The notes under the pieces are model-generated. The model was not told the origin of the DNA and ran no database searches. It worked only from the letters and a program-made list of their open reading frames with translations. From assembly GCA_026545225.1 (NCBI GenBank), contig CM048852.1, forward strand, positions 13,674,146 through 13,738,145: 64,000 bases of DNA, given 5' to 3'. Numbering within the stretch: the stretch's first letter is position 1; every line of letters starts with the position of its first letter. Source of the stretch: Cornus controversa. Lineage: Eukaryota > Streptophyta > Magnoliopsida > Cornales > Cornaceae. The position numbers and the translations under genes are program-made. Below are positions 60,454 to 64,000 of the stretch, piece by piece.

Positions 60454-61072
60454 CCTATATGTGTGTGTTTATGTATCAGAAACTCAGCTTCTCGATATTT
60501 TTATGGTACAGAAAATTGGTCAAATAATTATTCCAGGAAGTGATATTCCACATTGGTTCAAGCATAAGAGCGAGGGTGAGAGCATTTCAGTGCGTTTGCC
60601 GGTGGGTGATCATAATAACGTCAAAGGAATTGTGGTCTGTGCTGCTTTCGAATGCGATTGTGGTTTGTCATCAATTTGGTTTGATCTCAAAGTCAATGGT
60701 TACAAAGTCGAGAGTTCTAAGAATGAAGTTCGTGATCACCTGAACTTCTGTAGTGTATATGGGAATGTTTGCATGTTAGAACACATCGTTTTGATTCAGA
60801 TAACGGAATATGATGAAGGTGTGACGGAAGATGAATATGAATATGAAGATGAAGATGAAGATGAATATGAATATGACTATGATGGAAGGTCACCAATTAA
60901 AAATTTGATGAAGCTGATGGAAGGTCAACATCAAGATGGCTGTTACATTGAGGCTTCAATTAGACCCACTCCCTTCGAACGGAGACCACTGAAGGTCAAG
61001 AAAATGGGTATCCATCTTGTAATGGAGGAGGAGGAGGACCAAGCTGAGACCACGACGGAGCAAGGCGAGTAG
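55606..61072 (+). CDS. TIR-NBS-LRR disease-resistance protein, five exons (genomic span)
   Basis: Predicted exons 55606-56096, 57805-58900, 59064-59345, 59445-60404 and 60512-61072 join with consistent phase into 1,129 residues. All introns have GT...AG ends. The order is TIR, NB-ARC, LRR and a post-LRR C-JID-type domain, the usual layout of the tobacco N-like TNL class. These are cytoplasmic or nuclear immune receptors in which the NB-ARC acts as an ATP-dependent switch and the TIR domain is an NADase. P-loop, kinase-2, GLPL and MHD motifs and the TIR catalytic Glu are all present and no stop interrupts the model, so the gene looks functional. Decayed pieces of its own 3' end in intron 1 and downstream suggest a TNL cluster with lost copies. 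Confidence 0.92.
56097..57804 (+). other. TNL intron 1 (1.7 kb)
   Basis: GT at 56097, AG at 57803-57804. It contains a fragment (about 57250-57320) similar to the end of exon 5 (GGAAAGTGAAGGTCAA), a trace of a former TNL copy. Confidence 0.75.
57805..58900 (+). CDS. TNL exon 2: NB-ARC domain
   Basis: The acceptor at 57803-57804 completes a Gly codon and gives GHEAKFIKEIV, the conserved start of TNL exon 2. Motifs: P-loop GIGGIGKTT (221-229), kinase-2 LVVLDDVDD (299-307), RNBS-B GSRIIVTTRN, GLPLA (388-392), RNBS-D FLDIACFF, and MHDL (489-492). The final Asp of kinase-2 is present, so ATP binding should be intact. The frame also stays open upstream to 57665, which is intron. Confidence 0.95.
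59064..59345 (+). CDS. TNL exon 3: linker and first LRRs
   Basis: 94 codons, phase 0 at both ends. It begins VTNSIKGIMLKWPHD, matching the conserved Gly-Thr-x-x-Ile-x-Gly-Ile start of this exon except Val for Gly. It contains LKFLKLGG and the LSNELCYFDWEGCPILPSNF motif common to TNLs. Confidence 0.92.
59445..60404 (+). CDS. TNL exon 4: LRR domain
   Basis: 320 codons with about ten leucine-rich repeats of TNL type (LKFLNLSGSPDLNKIPDLS; LGELNLTGTAITELP; LYHLDLSGNNFISIPESI). It starts after an AG at 59443-59444. The donor GTTCCT at 60405 follows a CT/TA microsatellite-bearing intron start. Confidence 0.92.
60405..60511 (+). other. TNL intron 4 with CT and TA microsatellites
   Basis: 107 bp containing (CT)n at about 60412-60433 and (TA)n at about 60434-60452. 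Reading through it stays open, so two alternative products could exist, but splicing restores the conserved IIIPGSDIPHWF motif. Confidence 0.8.
60512..61072 (+). CDS. TNL exon 5: post-LRR (C-JID) domain with acidic tail
   Basis: Residues 944-1129. It starts KIGQIIIPGSDIPHWFKHKS, the usual C-JID opening, followed by a beta-rich region (GIVVCAAFECDCG; FDLKVNG). Residues about 1040-1068 are a Glu/Asp/Tyr run (EDEYEYEDEDEDEYEYDYD) coded by GAA/GAT/TAT repeats. It ends with the VKKMGIHLV motif that normally closes the domain, and a short Glu-rich tail. Stop TAG 61070-61072. Confidence 0.92.
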   Translation, partial: KIGQIIIPGSDIPHWFKHKSEGESISVRLPVGDHNNVKGIVVCAAFECDCGLSSIWFDLKVNGYKVESSKNEVRDHLNFCSVYGNVCMLEHIVLIQITEYDEGVTEDEYEYEDEDEDEYEYDYDGRSPIKNLMKLMEGQHQDGCYIEASIRPTPFERRPLKVKKMGIHLVMEEEEDQAETTTEQGE

Positions 61073-62816
61073 ACCCAACCACGTATATGTTGTTTTAGTT
61101 TCATCATGGGATTAAATCTTAGAATCCACATGATGTAACTTAATGGTCTGCTTATATGGGATTCAATATGTTGTATGAGTTCCATGACATTACTTTTGGC
61201 ATTGTTTTGGGAATACATTAGTGGCTGTTACATAATTAATTAGTGCCATAGAGAGAGAATACATTAAATCTGTTATTTCAGGATCCCCTGTTTGGTGGCT
61301 GTTACATAATCAATTCACTTCCACTGCATTCTGTATAGGTTCCCATCGGATGGAAAGTGAAGGTCAAGACAATTGGGAATCGGTAGAGGAGGTTACTGAT
61401 ATCCTCCACACATTAAAATTATATTCTCTCTCTCCCACTGATCTGACTTCCGGTATGAAATTTGGTTTCTTATATTGGCACCATTAGATTCGTGCTTTAG
61501 CCACATATTGTGTACTTTTACTTTTTAATGCGATACCGGCATCACATTTTTTTATATTCTGTTCAGTTGGGATTATAATATATACTAGCATTGATTGATA
61601 TATATATCTTGTGAAGCTTTTGTATGTGAACTGCAACCTCTGTTCACTTAATTTTATATGTAATCATGGGATTAAATCTTTGCATCAACATGACATAACT
61701 TGTTTGTTTATATGGGATTCAATATGCTGAGTTCCATGACCTTACTTTAGGCATTGTTTTGCACAAATTTGTGAACACGTTATAAGGTGACATGTGGCTT
61801 TGCAAATTTAATGGTGGCCCATGTTTTAACAATCAATTTATGGGTATTACATTGGTCTCATAGACTGATATACAATGAGGGATTTGCGGTTTGTATAAGG
61901 CTTGTTTGGGTGCCGAATCTTCATGGGTCAATTGTATACTGATGGACCACGGAGTTGCTGTCTTGTGCATAGCTAGAGCAACAATGCTCAAATGGAGGTA
62001 TCAGCGTTCAACACGGCAGCAATGTCGTTGCCCATTGTGGCACCCACAGTTGGGTCTTTTGCGGGTCATTTGGCCTGTTGAACTTTTCTGGAGTGGGGCG
62101 CCAATGGTGGTGGTGGTGGGAAGTCGATGGTGGTGGTGGTCGGGAGAGGTGGGACGTCAATGGTGGAGATTGAACATAGAGAGACGAAAGAAAGAGTGAG
62201 AGATCGACTGAATGTCCTTTTTGGACATTTTTTTTTATTTTTATTTTATTTTGTTTTAAGGGTATTTTAGACATTTTAATTGGCAAATTGTCAATTTGTC
62301 CTTATTTGAACAATTTTAAAAATATAAGGCGTTAATTGAACGGCAGGACTATTTGCACATTCTGTATATAGCAATAGTGTTTTTTTGCACTTTACCCTTG
62401 AATTAATATAAAAAAATTTCAAGTAATACATTTAAAAAAAGGAAGTTGCATATATTCGACACAACCTAAGAAAGCTATTTTACATTATTCCTGCTGAACC
62501 AAACTAATGGAGGGAAGGACCACTGTTCTTTCCCTCGGTGTATTTTCTCATCTCCTCTATTCTCCTACCGTCCCTTACTCAAATTTTCATCCTACCCAAA
62601 AGTACATCTGTATCAGGTTTATTATGTTGTTTTAGTTTCTAAAATTAAATTCTTGCAGTTTCAATTATCAAAATTACAGTTAGCTTCCCATTTTCTCATG
62701 ACTCAAGTAAGAAAAAACTGAGAACCAAACTTTTTTTTCTTCTCTCCTCTAAATGGAAAAATGGTTTGGTGGCATTTGCAATTGTTCCCTGATTAAGAAG
62801 ATAGTGGAGTCAAATT
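61073..62816. repeat. TNL 3' flank with decayed duplications
   Basis: 61100-61212 is repeated at about 61662-61770 (both with GGGATTAAATC and TATATGGGATTCAATATG). At 61344-61405 lies a decayed copy of the exon 5 end (GAAAGTGAAGGTCAAGACAA). A 22-bp block GTGGCTGTTACATAAT repeats at 61221 and 61299. Short GGT-rich frames near 62105-62150 are low-complexity. No other gene seen. Confidence 0.65.
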
Positions 62817-64000
62817 TGTAATACCCCGAAAATTTAGACGTCAATTATTTTAAATTTTGAATTACTTTATATTATTTTATTAATTCATGTGAAATGCCTT
62901 GTCTCTATTTTTATCATTTTATGTGAGTCGTTTTTCCTTTATATGCATTTTATCATTTCATGTGAATTGTTGGGTTTTATTTATTTTATAATTTTATTTG
63001 AATTGTTTTCTCTTTATAGATTCTTATTATTTTCTATGAATTGCTTTGCTTTTATATTTTTATCATTTTATATGAATTGTTTATTGATTGTGTATTATTT
63101 AATTTAAATCTTTTAAATGCTTTAAATTGGGTTAGGGAGGAATGTGGGCAGGTGCAGCGTGCTGGGGAAGAAGCCCCAGGTCCCTCCCCACGCGCTTGGC
63201 CAGTGCGTGGCGCCTGCGTCGAGAAAAGACTTTTTGGGCCCCACTCGCTGAGGCCCACCTCTGGGTCCAATATGAGTCCATTACGAATTATCCTTCTATT
63301 TTTTTAAAATTTTTTGAAACTTTTTAAAATTTTAAAAAATTATTTTTAAAAGTACTTTTATTATTCCAAAAATTTCCAAAATTTTATGTCAACTTCGTGG
63401 GGGTTTAAGGAGCTTGGGTTTTAAATTTCATGTCGAAATGATTTTCCCTTGTTTTAAATTAAATTTTAAAATGTATAAAAATTTCCAAAAATTCATAAAT
63501 TTTTACTATAACTTTCTCGAGATTAAATGAACTTGGATTTAAATTTTCATTCCGAAATGAGCTTTCCTTGTAGTTGAATGGATTTTTAAAATGTCTAAAA
63601 GTTGGGTTTTCACCTTCTTTTATTTTAGAAAATATTTTAAAATTCTAGAAAAATTCAAGTAACCTTATAGGGATAAAATACATCTGGGTTTTAAATTTCA
63701 AGTAAAAATGAGTTTCCCTTGTGGTTGTATCGGTTGTAAAAGTATGCCTCAAGCTATGTTTTATTTTCTTTTTACAGAAAGATATTTTTTTAAATTTTTG
63801 AAAATTTTTGAAAATTTCAGAATGATTAAATAGGGTTCTTAGAAGCAGAATAGGCCCAGAAACCTATATTAGAATAAGGTTTATACTCCCTCAAAGATTT
63901 GAGTGCATTAGAGGCTTGATTGGGTATTTGATCCTATAATGGATGGTTGTCAAGGTGAACCTCCTCGACCTTTCAGTTCTGATTATATTCTTTGTGAATA
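62817..64000 (+). repeat. Chromovirus-type LTR, runs off right edge
   Basis: Starts TGTAATACCCCGAAAATTTA, the same 12-base end as the element D LTR and the TRIM LTRs. It is mostly AT-rich, with a GC-rich block at 63140-63260. The last 48 bases recur at 47369-47416. Orientation is inferred from the TGTAATACCCCG start, which marks either LTR end of a plus-strand element; the internal region is not visible. Confidence 0.6.

Noticed and set aside
62008-62286. ORFs around a GGT-rich repeat downstream of the TNL
   Set aside because: Low-complexity composition in both strands and no recognised domain.
1-64000. CRISPR arrays, operons, ribosome binding sites, rRNA or tRNA genes
   Set aside because: Plant nuclear DNA; no tRNA or rRNA gene seen. 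Matches to tRNA 3' ends are retrotransposon primer sites.

Overview
This window is eudicot plant nuclear DNA. It is AT-rich, packed with plant LTR retrotransposons (Athila-like, Tekay-like and CRM-like Ty3/gypsy, Ty1/copia, a TRIM) and MITEs, and carries one intron-containing TIR-NBS-LRR (TNL) resistance gene. TNLs of this structure are a dicot feature; I cannot name the genus.

Bases 1-34,112 are a nested retrotransposon block. The outermost element I can see is a badly decayed plus-strand Tekay-like chromovirus (D; 11,973 to about 29,860, with its left end outside the window). Two related minus-strand Athila-like elements sit in it. B (6,946-11,972) lies in the gag region. C (15,175-28,060) is complete, with two 1,418-bp LTRs and a 5-bp TCACT duplication, and lies inside the integrase zinc-finger region. 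B is split by a third Athila-like element, A (off the left edge to about 6,945), and its gag carries a 250-bp TRIM solo LTR. A has lost reverse transcriptase and RNase H, so protease runs straight into integrase in one open frame. To the right lie a solo LTR of the A family (29,861 to about 31,062) and the 5' end of a Ty1/copia element (LTR, PBS, broken gag; to 34,112).

Bases 34,113-48,083 hold no gene I can support. They contain a Harbinger-like 1.66-kb AT-rich element with TTA duplication, a 214-bp tandem duplication, a 212-bp Mutator-type MITE with a 9-bp duplication, a complete 569-bp TRIM with ATAAT duplication, a 695-bp MITE, a 52-bp minisatellite, a LINE C-terminal remnant and simple repeats.

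Bases 48,089-53,684 are a structurally complete, very young CRM-like Ty3/gypsy element. Its 637-bp LTRs look identical by eye, it has a CTCTC duplication and an uninterrupted 1,459-residue gag-pol, and its last 36 residues are encoded inside the 3' LTR.

Bases 55,606-61,072 are a five-exon TNL gene (1,129 residues predicted; all junction phases agree), flanked by decayed duplications of its promoter and 3' end. From 62,817 another chromovirus-type LTR runs off the right edge.

The most unusual structure is a set of palindromic GATC-core repeat arrays. In A and in C an array lies between pol and the env-like third ORF, just upstream of a TATA-like box on the coding strand. The same array type also occupies the LTRs of B and C. 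This suggests an internal promoter for the third ORF.
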